A stretch of DNA of 53,938 nt from an uncultured Chthonomonas sp. (GTDB lineage Bacteria > Armatimonadota > Chthonomonadetes > Chthonomonadales > CAJBBX01), in NCBI GenBank assembly GCA_903885605.1, contig CAISJD010000200.1, positions 1 through 53,938 of the forward strand, in the 5' to 3' direction. How positions within the stretch are numbered: the first letter of the stretch is position 1; the number at the start of each line of letters is the position of its first letter. The notes below the pieces were generated by a model that made no database searches, was not told where the DNA came from, and worked only from the letters and a program-made list of their open reading frames with translations. A program made the translations under genes and the position numbers. This document shows positions 32,904 through 40,322 of the stretch, in pieces.

Positions 32904-33879
32904 AACGACTGGCGCGACCGGCAAGGTCGCCTGCGCGGGGATTCTGGTGGCCGACATCTTCGTGCCGCCGCTGCCGGAGCTGCCGGCCGCCGGGGCGCTG
33001 CTGGCCACGGAGGACTTCCTGCTGGAGACCGGCGGGTGCGCCGCCAACACCGGCACGGACCTGGCCCGGCTGGGCGCCGACGTGACGGTCTGCGGCGTGG
33101 TGGGCGAGGATGTCTTCGCCGAGTTCCTCATGAACAAGCTCACCGAGCGCGGCCTCAGCACCTCGGCGATCCGGAGCGACGAGGGCGGCACCTCCAAGAC
33201 CGTGGTGCTCACCGTGGCCGGCGAGGACCGGCGCTTCCTCCACACCTTCGGCGCCAACACGCGCTTTGTGGCCGATGACCTGCGCCACCCGGCCCTGTCC
33301 GGCGCCGCCGTGCTCTACGTGGGCGGCTACGTGGTCCTGCCGGCGCTGGACCCAGAGGCGACGGCCGAGGTCTTCGCCGAGGCCCGCGCACGCGGCACGC
33401 AGGTGATGCTCGACGTGGTGGTTCCCGCCGGCGGCGCCCCCGACCTGACCCTGCTGGCGCCGGTGCTGCCGCACATCGATGTCTTCACGCCCAACGACGA
33501 GGAGGCCGAGGCGCTCACCGGCCTCACCGACCCCGTGGCGCAGGCGGAGAAGTTCCTCAGCCTCGGCTGCAAGTCGGTGGTCATCACGCAGGGGAGCCGC
33601 GGCACGCTCATCGCCGAGGGCGGCAAGCACTGGACCGCGGGCGTCTACCCCATCACCTTCGTGGACGGCTCCGGCTCCGGCGACGCCTTCTGCGCCGGAT
33701 ACATCTATGGAATGCTGCAGGGCTGGGACACCGCCCAGCGCCTCCGCTACGCCAGCGCCGTGGGCGCACTGGCCTGCACCAAGCTGGGATGCACCGCCGG
33801 CGTCACCGGCACTGCCGCCGTGGAGGCGCTCATGGCCTCGCACGACCTGGCCGTGACCTGCACGGAAGGGGCCGCCTGA
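32896..33879 (+). CDS. PfkB-family carbohydrate kinase
   Basis: 327 residues from GTG 32896, with GAAGGAG 6 nt upstream. PfkB marks are GGCAANTGTDLARLGADV near residue 46 (signature 1 region), DVFTPNDEEAEALTG, and DGSGSGDAFCAGYIYG (signature 2) with Asp263 as the catalytic base. It phosphorylates a sugar or sugar phosphate; ribokinase-, fructokinase- and tagatose-6-phosphate-kinase-like substrates are all possible. In this operon the product probably feeds one of the two aldolases and may be the SorC ligand. The stop overlaps the next start (TGATG). Confidence 0.9.
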   Translation: MAETTGATGKVACAGILVADIFVPPLPELPAAGALLATEDFLLETGGCAANTGTDLARLGADVTVCGVVGEDVFAEFLMNKLTERGLSTSAIRSDEGGTSKTVVLTVAGEDRRFLHTFGANTRFVADDLRHPALSGAAVLYVGGYVVLPALDPEATAEVFAEARARGTQVMLDVVVPAGGAPDLTLLAPVLPHIDVFTPNDEEAEALTGLTDPVAQAEKFLSLGCKSVVITQGSRGTLIAEGGKHWTAGVYPITFVDGSGSGDAFCAGYIYGMLQGWDTAQRLRYASAVGALACTKLGCTAGVTGTAAVEALMASHDLAVTCTEGAA

Positions 33880-34769
33880 TGCCGCTCGCCACCATGCCCG
33901 ACCTGCTGCAGGGCGCCCTGGCGGGCGGCTACGGCGTCGGCTACTTCGAGTCCTGGGACCTTGATTCGCTGGAGGCCGTGCTGGACGCGGCCGAGGCCGA
34001 GCGGTCGCCGGTCATCGTCGGCTTCGGTGGCATGATGGTCGATGCCGCATGGCTGGAGCGGCGGGGCGTGGCCATGCTGGGCCCGGCCGCCCGCGCCGCC
34101 GCCGAGCGCGCTTCCGTGCCTGTGGCCGTCATGTTCAACGAGGCCCAGACACTGGCCCAGGCGCACATCGCGCTGGAGGGCGGCTACAACTGCCTCCTCC
34201 TCTCCACCGACGACCTGGCGCCCGCCGAGGCCCTGGCCGTGACGGCCGACCTCACCGCGCGGGCCCATGCCGCCGGCGTGGCCGTGGAGGCCGAACTGGG
34301 GCGCCTCCCCGACGCCGCCGCGGGCGCCGAAGAGGGCGGCGAGATGACCGACCCCGCCGAGGCCGCCGCCTTCGTGGCCGCCACGGGCATCGACTGCCTG
34401 GCCGTCTCCATCGGCAATGTGCATGTAAAGACCGACGGCTGGGCCGCCATTGACCGGAGCCGCCTGGAGGCCCTCCGCGCCGCCGTGGGCATCCCATTTG
34501 CAGTCCATGGCGGCACCAGCTTCCCGCCCGACGGCGTGCCCCACGCGGTGGCCAACGGAGTGGCGAAGTTCAACGTGGGCACCCTCCTCAAGCGGGTCTA
34601 CGCGCAGGCGCTGAAGGCCTCGGCCGCCTCGGTCGATGCCGCCGCCGACGTGCACGAGTTGCTCGGCTCGCGCAAGGCCGGCGACCTCACCGCCGCCGCA
34701 CGGGCCGCGCTGCAGGCCAAGGTGCGCGAGCTGATGCGGCTCTACGGCAGCTCGGGAAAGGCGGCCTGA
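33879..34769 (+). CDS. Class II fructose-bisphosphate-aldolase family protein with altered active site
   Basis: 296 residues. The class II aldolase (FbaA/GatY/KbaY) barrel is recognisable from LLQGALAGGYGVGYF, VAVEAELGRL with its Glu pair, IGNVH (His182) and AVHGGTSFP (His210), then GVAKFNVGT for phosphate binding. The usual zinc and proton-transfer pair of LHLDHG is replaced by VMFNEAQ: Asn87 stands where the catalytic Asp is expected and Glu88 where the first zinc His is expected. The other two zinc His are kept. It may still bind metal through Glu88, or do a different C-C reaction. It overlaps both neighbours as TGATG. Confidence 0.85.
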   Translation: MPLATMPDLLQGALAGGYGVGYFESWDLDSLEAVLDAAEAERSPVIVGFGGMMVDAAWLERRGVAMLGPAARAAAERASVPVAVMFNEAQTLAQAHIALEGGYNCLLLSTDDLAPAEALAVTADLTARAHAAGVAVEAELGRLPDAAAGAEEGGEMTDPAEAAAFVAATGIDCLAVSIGNVHVKTDGWAAIDRSRLEALRAAVGIPFAVHGGTSFPPDGVPHAVANGVAKFNVGTLLKRVYAQALKASAASVDAAADVHELLGSRKAGDLTAAARAALQAKVRELMRLYGSSGKAA

Positions 34770-35746
34770 TGGCAGAACCCCTCGGCGCCGACCGGCTTCT
34801 GGCGCTCTACCGCAAGATGCTCCTCATCCGCCGGTTCGAGGAGCGGTGCAACGCGCTCTTCCTGCAGGGGCGCATCCCCTCCACGCTCCACCTCTACATC
34901 GGGCAGGAGGCCTCGGCCACCGGCGTCTGCTCGGCTCTGCGGCAGGACGACTACGTGCTGGGTACCCACCGCCCCCACGGCCACGCGCTGGCCAAGGACG
35001 TGAGCCCACGCATCATCATGGCCGAGCTCATGGCCAAGGCCACCGGATGCTGCCGCGGCAAGGGCGGCTCCATGCACGTGGGCGACGTGCGGCAGGGCGT
35101 CTTCCCGGCCGTGGCGATCGTTGGGGCGGGCTGCCCCATCGCCGCCGGCGTAGGCCTCTCCGCGAAGATGCGCGGCACCGACCAGGTGGCCGTGGCCTTC
35201 CACGGCGAGGGCGCCGCCAACGAGGGCGACTGGCACGAGGCCCTCAACATGGCCGCCATCTGGAAGCTGCCCGTCATCTACGTCTGCGAGAACAACCTCT
35301 ACGGCGCCTCCACGCACTTCGACAAGGTCTTCCGCGTGGCCCACGTCTCCGACCGCGCCTCGGCCTACGGCATGCCCGGCGTCACGGTGGACGGCAACGA
35401 TGTGGAGGCCGTGCGCGACGCCGCCCTTGAGGCCGTGGCCCGCGCCCGAGCCGGCGAGGGCCCCACGCTCCTCGAAACGCTCACCTACCGCCAGTGCGGC
35501 CACTCCCGCAGCGATGCCTGCGACTACCGCCCGGACGACGAAGAGGCCGAGTGGAAGTCCCGCGACCCGCTCACCCTCACCGGTGCGCGCCTGCTGGCCG
35601 AGCCCCACTCGCTGCCGCAGTCGGCGCTGGACGAGGCCGAGGCCTCCGTGGCCGCCGAGATCGACGACGCCATCGCCTTTGCCGATGCGAGCCCGGCGCC
35701 TTCGCCGGACGAACTGGAGCGCTACGTCTACTGGGAGGGCGACTGA
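34769..35746 (+). CDS. 2-oxoacid/acetoin dehydrogenase E1 component, alpha subunit
   Basis: 325 residues, the size of AcoA/PdhA. The thiamine-diphosphate site is plain: AFHGEGAANEGDWHEALNMAA followed by LPVIYVCENN. TLHLYIGQEASATG, GTHRPHGHALAK and GKGGSMHVGD are the other conserved stretches. CGHSRSDACDYR near the C-terminus matches the phosphorylation-loop region. It decarboxylates a 2-oxoacid or cleaves acetoin-like substrates together with E1 beta. It is translationally coupled to the aldolase upstream. The close similarity to acetoin dehydrogenase versus pyruvate dehydrogenase cannot be settled by eye. Confidence 0.9.
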   Translation: MAEPLGADRLLALYRKMLLIRRFEERCNALFLQGRIPSTLHLYIGQEASATGVCSALRQDDYVLGTHRPHGHALAKDVSPRIIMAELMAKATGCCRGKGGSMHVGDVRQGVFPAVAIVGAGCPIAAGVGLSAKMRGTDQVAVAFHGEGAANEGDWHEALNMAAIWKLPVIYVCENNLYGASTHFDKVFRVAHVSDRASAYGMPGVTVDGNDVEAVRDAALEAVARARAGEGPTLLETLTYRQCGHSRSDACDYRPDDEEAEWKSRDPLTLTGARLLAEPHSLPQSALDEAEASVAAEIDDAIAFADASPAPSPDELERYVYWEGD

Positions 35747-35747
35747 C

Positions 35748-36761
35748 ATGGCTGTCATGGGCATTGCGGAGGCCCTCCGCGAGGGCATTCGCGAAGAGAT
35801 GCGGCGGGACCCCACCGTCTTCTGCATCGGCGAGGATATCGGCGTCCCCGGCGGCTGGGGCGGCGCCTTCACCGTGACGCTGGGCCTCTCGGAGGAGTTC
35901 GGTCCGGAGCGGATCATCGATACGCCCATCTCCGAGTCGGGCTTTGCCGGCATCGCGGTCGGCGCGGCCATGACCGGCATGCGGCCCATCGCCGACGTGC
36001 AGTACGGCGACTTCCTCTTCTGCATGATGGACCAGCTCGTGAACCAGGCCGCCAAGATGACCTACATGGCCGGCGGCGCCGTGAAGGTCCCGCTCGTCAT
36101 GCGCGCTCCGGTGGGCTCTACGCGGCGCGGCGCCCAGCACGCCCAGACGCTGGAGGTCTTCTTCACCCACGTGCCGGGCCTCAAGGTCGTGGCGCCCAGC
36201 ACCGCGTACGACGCCAAGGGGCTGCTGAAGGCCGCCGTGCGCGACGACAACCCGGTCCTCATGTTCGAGCACAAGCTGCTCTACGGGAGCAAGGGCAACC
36301 GCGCCGAGAAGGGCGCCGTGAGCCCCATCGGCGAGGTGCCGGAGGAGGACTACATCGTCCCCATCGGCAAGGGCGCCATCCGCCGCCCCGGCAAGGATGT
36401 CACCATCGTCGGCAAGCTCCTCACGGTCTACCGCGCCCTGGGGGCCGCCGACCAGCTGGCCGAGCAGGGCATCGACGCCGAGGTGATCGACCCCCGCACG
36501 CTCGTGCCGCTGGACAAGGAGCTGATCCTTGAGTCGGTCCGCAAGACGCACCGCTTCGTGGTGGTGGAGGAGGACAACCGCACCCACGGCTGGGGCGCCG
36601 AGATCGCCGCCATGGTGGCCGAGGAGGCCTTCTGGTACCTCGACGCGCCGCCCGTGCGGGTCTCCGCGCCGGATATCCCGCCCCCCTTCGCGCCGGGGCT
36701 GGAGGAGCTCTACGTGCCGAGCGTCGATCGCGTCGTCGCAGCGGTCAAAGGCCTCTTCTAG
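35748..36761 (+). CDS. 2-oxoacid/acetoin dehydrogenase E1 component, beta subunit
   Basis: 337 residues. Family marks are IAEALREGIREEM, FCIGEDIGVPGGWGG, RIIDTPISESGFAGIAVGAA, FMMDQLVNQ-like CMMDQLVNQAAKM, and APVGSTRRGAQHAQTLE. LKVVAPSTAYDAKGLL, EVIDPRTLVPLD and VVVEEDNRTHGWGAEIAA follow. It forms the alpha2beta2 E1 with the preceding gene. ATG 35748 is 1 bp after the E1 alpha stop; GGGAGGG lies about 6-12 nt upstream. Confidence 0.92.
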   Translation: MAVMGIAEALREGIREEMRRDPTVFCIGEDIGVPGGWGGAFTVTLGLSEEFGPERIIDTPISESGFAGIAVGAAMTGMRPIADVQYGDFLFCMMDQLVNQAAKMTYMAGGAVKVPLVMRAPVGSTRRGAQHAQTLEVFFTHVPGLKVVAPSTAYDAKGLLKAAVRDDNPVLMFEHKLLYGSKGNRAEKGAVSPIGEVPEEDYIVPIGKGAIRRPGKDVTIVGKLLTVYRALGAADQLAEQGIDAEVIDPRTLVPLDKELILESVRKTHRFVVVEEDNRTHGWGAEIAAMVAEEAFWYLDAPPVRVSAPDIPPPFAPGLEELYVPSVDRVVAAVKGLF

Positions 36762-36763
36762 GC

Positions 36764-38068
36764 ATGGCAACCCAGGTACTCGTTCCGCCGCTGGGCACCA
36801 ACGTCGACACCGTGACCCTGGTCACCTGGTACAAGGCCGAGGGCGACGCCGTGGCCGCCGGCGAGCCGCTCTTCGCCGTGGAGACCGACAAGGCCACGCT
36901 CGACGTCGAGGCCCCCGCCGCGGGCACGCTGCGCGGCGTGTCGGCCGCCGAGGGCGACGACGTACCCTCGCTCTCCTGCATCGCCTGGATCGCCGCCGAG
37001 GGCGAGGCCCTGCCCGACGGCGCACCGACGGACACGGACGAACACCTACCGGCACGGACCGGAGCAAGCCCTTCACCCCCTCACCCCCTCACCCCCTCAC
37101 CCCTTCACCCCCTCACGCCCAAGGCCTCCCCCTGGGCCCGCACCCTGGCCGCCGAGAGGGGCATCGACTGGACCCTCCTGCAGGGCACCGGTCCGCAGGG
37201 CGCCGTGGTTGGCCGCGACGTGGAAGCTGCGGCGCAGGCCGGTCGCCGGCCCGCGCCCACGCCGCTGGCCGCCCGCGTGGCGCAGGAGCGGGGCATCGAC
37301 TTGGCCGGCGTCGGGGGAACCGGGGCCTCCGGCCGCGTCACCCGCGACGACGTCCTCCGCGCCGTGGCCGGCTCCGAGCCCGCGTCCGACATCGTTGAGA
37401 CCTTTGCGCTCACGGGCGTGCGGGGCAAGATCGCCGAGAGGATGATGCGGGGCTCGCACGAGACCGCGCCCGTCACGCTCACCGCCGAGGTCGACGCCAC
37501 CGCCCTCGTGGCGCGCCGCAAGGCGCTGCAGGCGGCCGGGCTCAAGGTGAGCTTCAACGACCTTCTCGTCTGCATCCTCGCCCGGGCGCTGGGCGAGCAG
37601 CCGCGCCTGAACGCCGTCTACCAGGGCGACCGCGCCGTGGTGCGCCGGAGCGTGGACATCGCTCTGGCGGTCGACACGGACCGGGGCCTCCTGGCGCCGG
37701 TGCTGCGCGGAGCCGAGCGGCTCACGCTGGCGCAGGTGGCCGAGGGCTCGGCGGCGCTCATCGCCCGGGCGCGCTCAGGCCAGGCCGGGCCCGACGAACT
37801 GAAGGGCGGCACCTTCACGCTCACCAACCTGGGCATGTTCGGCATCGACGCCTTCACGCCCATCATCAACCATCCCGAGTGCGCCATCCTGGGCGTGGGG
37901 CGCATCAAGCCGACGCCCTGGGTCGTAGGCGACTGCATCGGGATACGCCAGGCGCTCTGGCTCAGCCTCACCTTCGACCACCGGCTGGTGGACGGCGGCC
38001 CCGCGGCCCGCTTCCTCCAGAGCGTGGTACGGGGGATTGAGGCGCCCGGCGCGGAAGACGAGGAGTAG
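36764..38068 (+). CDS. Dihydrolipoamide acyltransferase (E2) with two tandem E3/E1-binding domains
   Basis: 434 residues. A lipoyl domain occupies 1-80, with lipoyl Lys43 in ETDKATLDVEAP. A low-complexity His/Pro linker (about 100-118) encoded by a 9-bp repeat follows. Two peripheral-subunit-binding domains come next: SPWARTLAAERGIDWTLLQ with GAVVGRDV at about 121-155, and TPLAARVAQERGIDLAGV with GRVTRDDVLRA at about 165-200. The catalytic 2-oxoacid acyltransferase core ends with TFDHRLVDGGPAARFL (catalytic His406 and Asp410). Most E2 proteins have one binding domain. No lipoamide dehydrogenase (E3) gene is in the window, so E3 must come from elsewhere. It starts 2 bp after E1 beta. Confidence 0.92.
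   Translation: MATQVLVPPLGTNVDTVTLVTWYKAEGDAVAAGEPLFAVETDKATLDVEAPAAGTLRGVSAAEGDDVPSLSCIAWIAAEGEALPDGAPTDTDEHLPARTGASPSPPHPLTPSPLHPLTPKASPWARTLAAERGIDWTLLQGTGPQGAVVGRDVEAAAQAGRRPAPTPLAARVAQERGIDLAGVGGTGASGRVTRDDVLRAVAGSEPASDIVETFALTGVRGKIAERMMRGSHETAPVTLTAEVDATALVARRKALQAAGLKVSFNDLLVCILARALGEQPRLNAVYQGDRAVVRRSVDIALAVDTDRGLLAPVLRGAERLTLAQVAEGSAALIARARSGQAGPDELKGGTFTLTNLGMFGIDAFTPIINHPECAILGVGRIKPTPWVVGDCIGIRQALWLSLTFDHRLVDGGPAARFLQSVVRGIEAPGAEDEE
37068..37119 (+). repeat. 9-bp-periodic C-rich microsatellite inside the E2 gene
   Basis: About five units of a cctcacccc-like 9-mer encode alternating SPxP/HPLTP residues in the flexible linker after the lipoyl domain. In-frame period 9 keeps the reading frame on expansion or loss. 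Confidence 0.8.
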
Positions 38069-38070
38069 CG

Positions 38071-38688
38071 ATGTTCGATCCCAAGCAGGCCCTGTGCGAC
38101 ACGGCGTTCCATGTCTACGAGCGCCGGATGACCGACGCGGCCGGCGGCAACTTCAGCGTGCGGCATCAGGGGCGCATCTACTGCACCCCCAAGTACGCCG
38201 GCTCGCGCCACTGGTGGCGCCTGCAGCCCGACCAGATCATGGTCACCGACGAGCAGGGCGCGCTGCTGGGCGGCAACGGCGAGATGAGCCGCGAGTGGGC
38301 CATGCACCTGGCGGTCTACCAGGCCTTCCCGCAGGTGTCGGCGGTCGTCCACGCCCATGCCGAGAACATCATGACCTTCGCGCACATGCGGCGGCCCATC
38401 CCGCCCACCAGCGAGCAGACCGACCGTTGGGGCACGGTGGAGCTCTGCGCCGAGTACGCGTCGCACACGCCGGAGCTGGCGATCGCGGTGGTGGAGGGCC
38501 TGCGCCCGGGCATCGGCGGCCTGCCGGACCTCGTGTCGGCCACCCTCATCCCGCGCCACGGCGTCGTCATCGCCTGCGCCGACCTCTTCCAGGGCGTCGA
38601 AGCGCTGGAGGGCATGGACCAGTCATGCCACATCCTGGCCCAGAAGGCCGCCATCGAGGCCGCCCAGGCGTTTTCCCTGCAAGCCTAG
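38071..38688 (+). CDS. Class II aldolase/adducin-family protein (FucA-like)
   Basis: 205 residues. The FucA/RhaD/AraD family zinc-aldolase pattern is present: DAAGGNFSVR (phosphate-binding loop), GEMSREWAMHLAVYQ with the catalytic Glu, VVHAHAENIMTFA giving two zinc His, and IPRHGVVIACADLF giving the third. Such enzymes split 2-ketose-1-phosphates to DHAP and an aldehyde, or epimerise ribulose-5-phosphate. It is the last gene of the SorC operon, 2 bp after the E2 gene. Working after the PfkB kinase, it could deliver DHAP plus an aldehyde. Substrate is unknown. Confidence 0.88.
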   Translation: MFDPKQALCDTAFHVYERRMTDAAGGNFSVRHQGRIYCTPKYAGSRHWWRLQPDQIMVTDEQGALLGGNGEMSREWAMHLAVYQAFPQVSAVVHAHAENIMTFAHMRRPIPPTSEQTDRWGTVELCAEYASHTPELAIAVVEGLRPGIGGLPDLVSATLIPRHGVVIACADLFQGVEALEGMDQSCHILAQKAAIEAAQAFSLQA

Positions 38689-39018
38689 ATTCGGCAAGAA
38701 GATACGCCGCCGGCTCTTGACGACCAGCATACGATGCCTTGATGGTTGCGCCGCACGGCGCGTCGGCCCAGTACTACGGACCATACGTCCACATCTGGGC
38801 CTCAATGTACGACAGCCCTGATGCCGCGGCTCTACGCCCACCATCCGGAGCATTGAGCCGAGCGCGCAACGTGCTGTACCGGGGCTTCAGCTTTGGGTAC
38901 TGCACCTGCGTGCGCCTTACAGAGGTACCCTTACTCGGCGTCATTGAAGACGACTATTACCGGATCTACATCCGTTGACCGGCCCGCCGTCCGCGCGACA
39001 TGCCGCCGGGAGGTCCCG
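38689..39018. other. 330-bp intergenic stretch with one doubtful small ORF
   Basis: Lies between the end of the SorC operon and the nucleoside-hydrolase-like gene. It is less GC-rich than its surroundings. TTGACG at 38717-38722 resembles a -35 but has no matching -10. It holds a small ORF (38742-38978) that I cannot assign. I see no hairpin terminator after the operon. Confidence 0.5.
38742..38978 (+). CDS. Small hypothetical ORF
   Basis: 78 residues from ATG 38742 (a TTG lies one codon before it). Not recognised. The product is Tyr-rich, ending GVIEDDYYRIYIR, and has no clear hydrophobic segment. Codon third positions are less G/C-biased than in neighbouring genes, so it may be a young gene, a remnant, or not coding. 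No convincing Shine-Dalgarno site is seen. Confidence 0.25.
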   Translation: MVAPHGASAQYYGPYVHIWASMYDSPDAAALRPPSGALSRARNVLYRGFSFGYCTCVRLTEVPLLGVIEDDYYRIYIR

Positions 39019-40200
39019 TTGAGGCATCTGTCAGCCTTCGCTCTCGTTGTTTTGGCTCTGCTCATGCCCTTGGTAGCCGCGCGGGTCGGCGCCGCGTTGC
39101 CGCCCGCGCCGCAGCGTGTGCCGGTCATCGATGTCACGGACCTCTACCATCCGCACCAGGACGTGGGAGACAACCTCGACCTCATCGCCGCCTATGCGCT
39201 GCCGACCGTGGAACTGCGCGCCGTCATCCTGGACGCCCATGCGCGCTTCCGCAAGCCCTTCCGCAATGCCGACGGCGTGGGCTACGATGACGCCACCGGC
39301 CCGCGCGACGCCGGGTTCATCCCGGTTCTGCAGCTGAACGACCTGTTCGACCGCCGCGTGCCCTGCGCCCCGGCCCCCTACGCCGAGATGCGGAGCCTCA
39401 ACGACCGCATGGAGGACGCTCCGAGGTTCCAGCAGGCGGGCGTCGAACTCCTGCTCCGGGCCCTGCGCGAGAGCCGCTCCAAGGTGCACATCCTCTCGTT
39501 CGGCTCTGCCCGGCCCGTGGCGCTGGCGTTCAACCGCGACCCGGGCCTCATGCGGCGCAAGGTGGCCCGCATCCACCTCTGCGCCGGCGCCTCGCCTGCC
39601 GGGTACCTCGAGTGGAACGTGATGCTGGATAGGCGAGCCTTTGTGCAGGTACTCCGGAGTGGCCTGCCCACGGCCGTCTACCCCTGCGCCAACGAACGGA
39701 GCCCGTTCGAGCTGGGCCCCAACAACACCTACTGGAAGCTGCCCAACCTGGAGTGCGTGCGGAGGATGGATCCCCGGCTCCAGAGCTACCTGGCCTACGC
39801 CTTCGAGCGGAGCGCCCGGTCCGACTTCCTCAACGCCGTGGAGGAGCGGCCCGATCCGGCGGCCATCGCGCGCATCGCGGTGCGCGAGCACCATGTCTGG
39901 GAGACCTCGGTCTGGGCGCAGGTGGCGGGGCTCCGGCTGGTGCAGCGCCCCGGCGTGGGCGGGCGGCTGGTTCCAGCGGCTGAGGTGCGCCCCGGCGACG
40001 TGGCCGTGCCCGAGCGGCTGGTCCCGTGCCGCCTACGCGTGACTGACGACGGCCAGTTCACCTGGGAACGGACCTCGAAGCCCACGCCCCACGCCATCTT
40101 CCAGCGCGACGACCCGGCCCGGAGCCAGGCCGCCCTGCGCGAGGCGCTGCCCGCCCTCTACGAGAGCTTCCGCACGCCGGGCGCCCCAACGTCCGGCTGA
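39019..40200 (+). CDS. Secreted inosine-uridine nucleoside hydrolase-like protein
   Basis: 393 residues from TTG 39019, supported by GGGAGG at 39008-39013. A signal peptide (MRHLSAFALVVLALLMPLVA...) ends near residue 25. The mature start PVIDVTDLYHPHQDVGDNLDLIAAYAL recalls the calcium-binding D-x-D...DD loop of IUNH-family ribohydrolases, though with an insertion and D-N instead of D-D. VHILSFGSARPVALAFNRDP and RRKVARIHLCAG match the family's LGPLTNLA and GG strands. The altered loop means catalysis on nucleosides is not certain; DUF-type relatives in these phyla are uncharacterised. Two charged Pro/Arg-rich C-terminal stretches have no assignment. Confidence 0.7.
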   Translation: MRHLSAFALVVLALLMPLVAARVGAALPPAPQRVPVIDVTDLYHPHQDVGDNLDLIAAYALPTVELRAVILDAHARFRKPFRNADGVGYDDATGPRDAGFIPVLQLNDLFDRRVPCAPAPYAEMRSLNDRMEDAPRFQQAGVELLLRALRESRSKVHILSFGSARPVALAFNRDPGLMRRKVARIHLCAGASPAGYLEWNVMLDRRAFVQVLRSGLPTAVYPCANERSPFELGPNNTYWKLPNLECVRRMDPRLQSYLAYAFERSARSDFLNAVEERPDPAAIARIAVREHHVWETSVWAQVAGLRLVQRPGVGGRLVPAAEVRPGDVAVPERLVPCRLRVTDDGQFTWERTSKPTPHAIFQRDDPARSQAALREALPALYESFRTPGAPTSG

Positions 40201-40315
40201 GCAGGCGCCGCGCGGGCTTGTCCGCGCTGCAGGCCCTGAGCGCCGCGAGCTCGGCCTCGTTCCGGACCACACGCTGGTATCGCCCGCGCTACCAGATGGG
40301 GCCGGTGGCGCCTGC
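40201..40315. repeat. 9-bp inverted repeat bounding a convergent gap
   Basis: GCAGGCGCC at 40201-40209 and its complement GGCGCCTGC at 40307-40315 enclose about 97 bp between two convergent genes. No T-run follows either arm. I see no gene in 40201-40322. Confidence 0.3.
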
Positions 40316-40322
40316 CTGCCCC

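Noticed and set aside
37068-37119. C-rich 9-bp repeat considered as an insertion scar or terminator
   Set aside because: It keeps the frame of the E2 protein in its flexible linker and forms no hairpin with a T-run.
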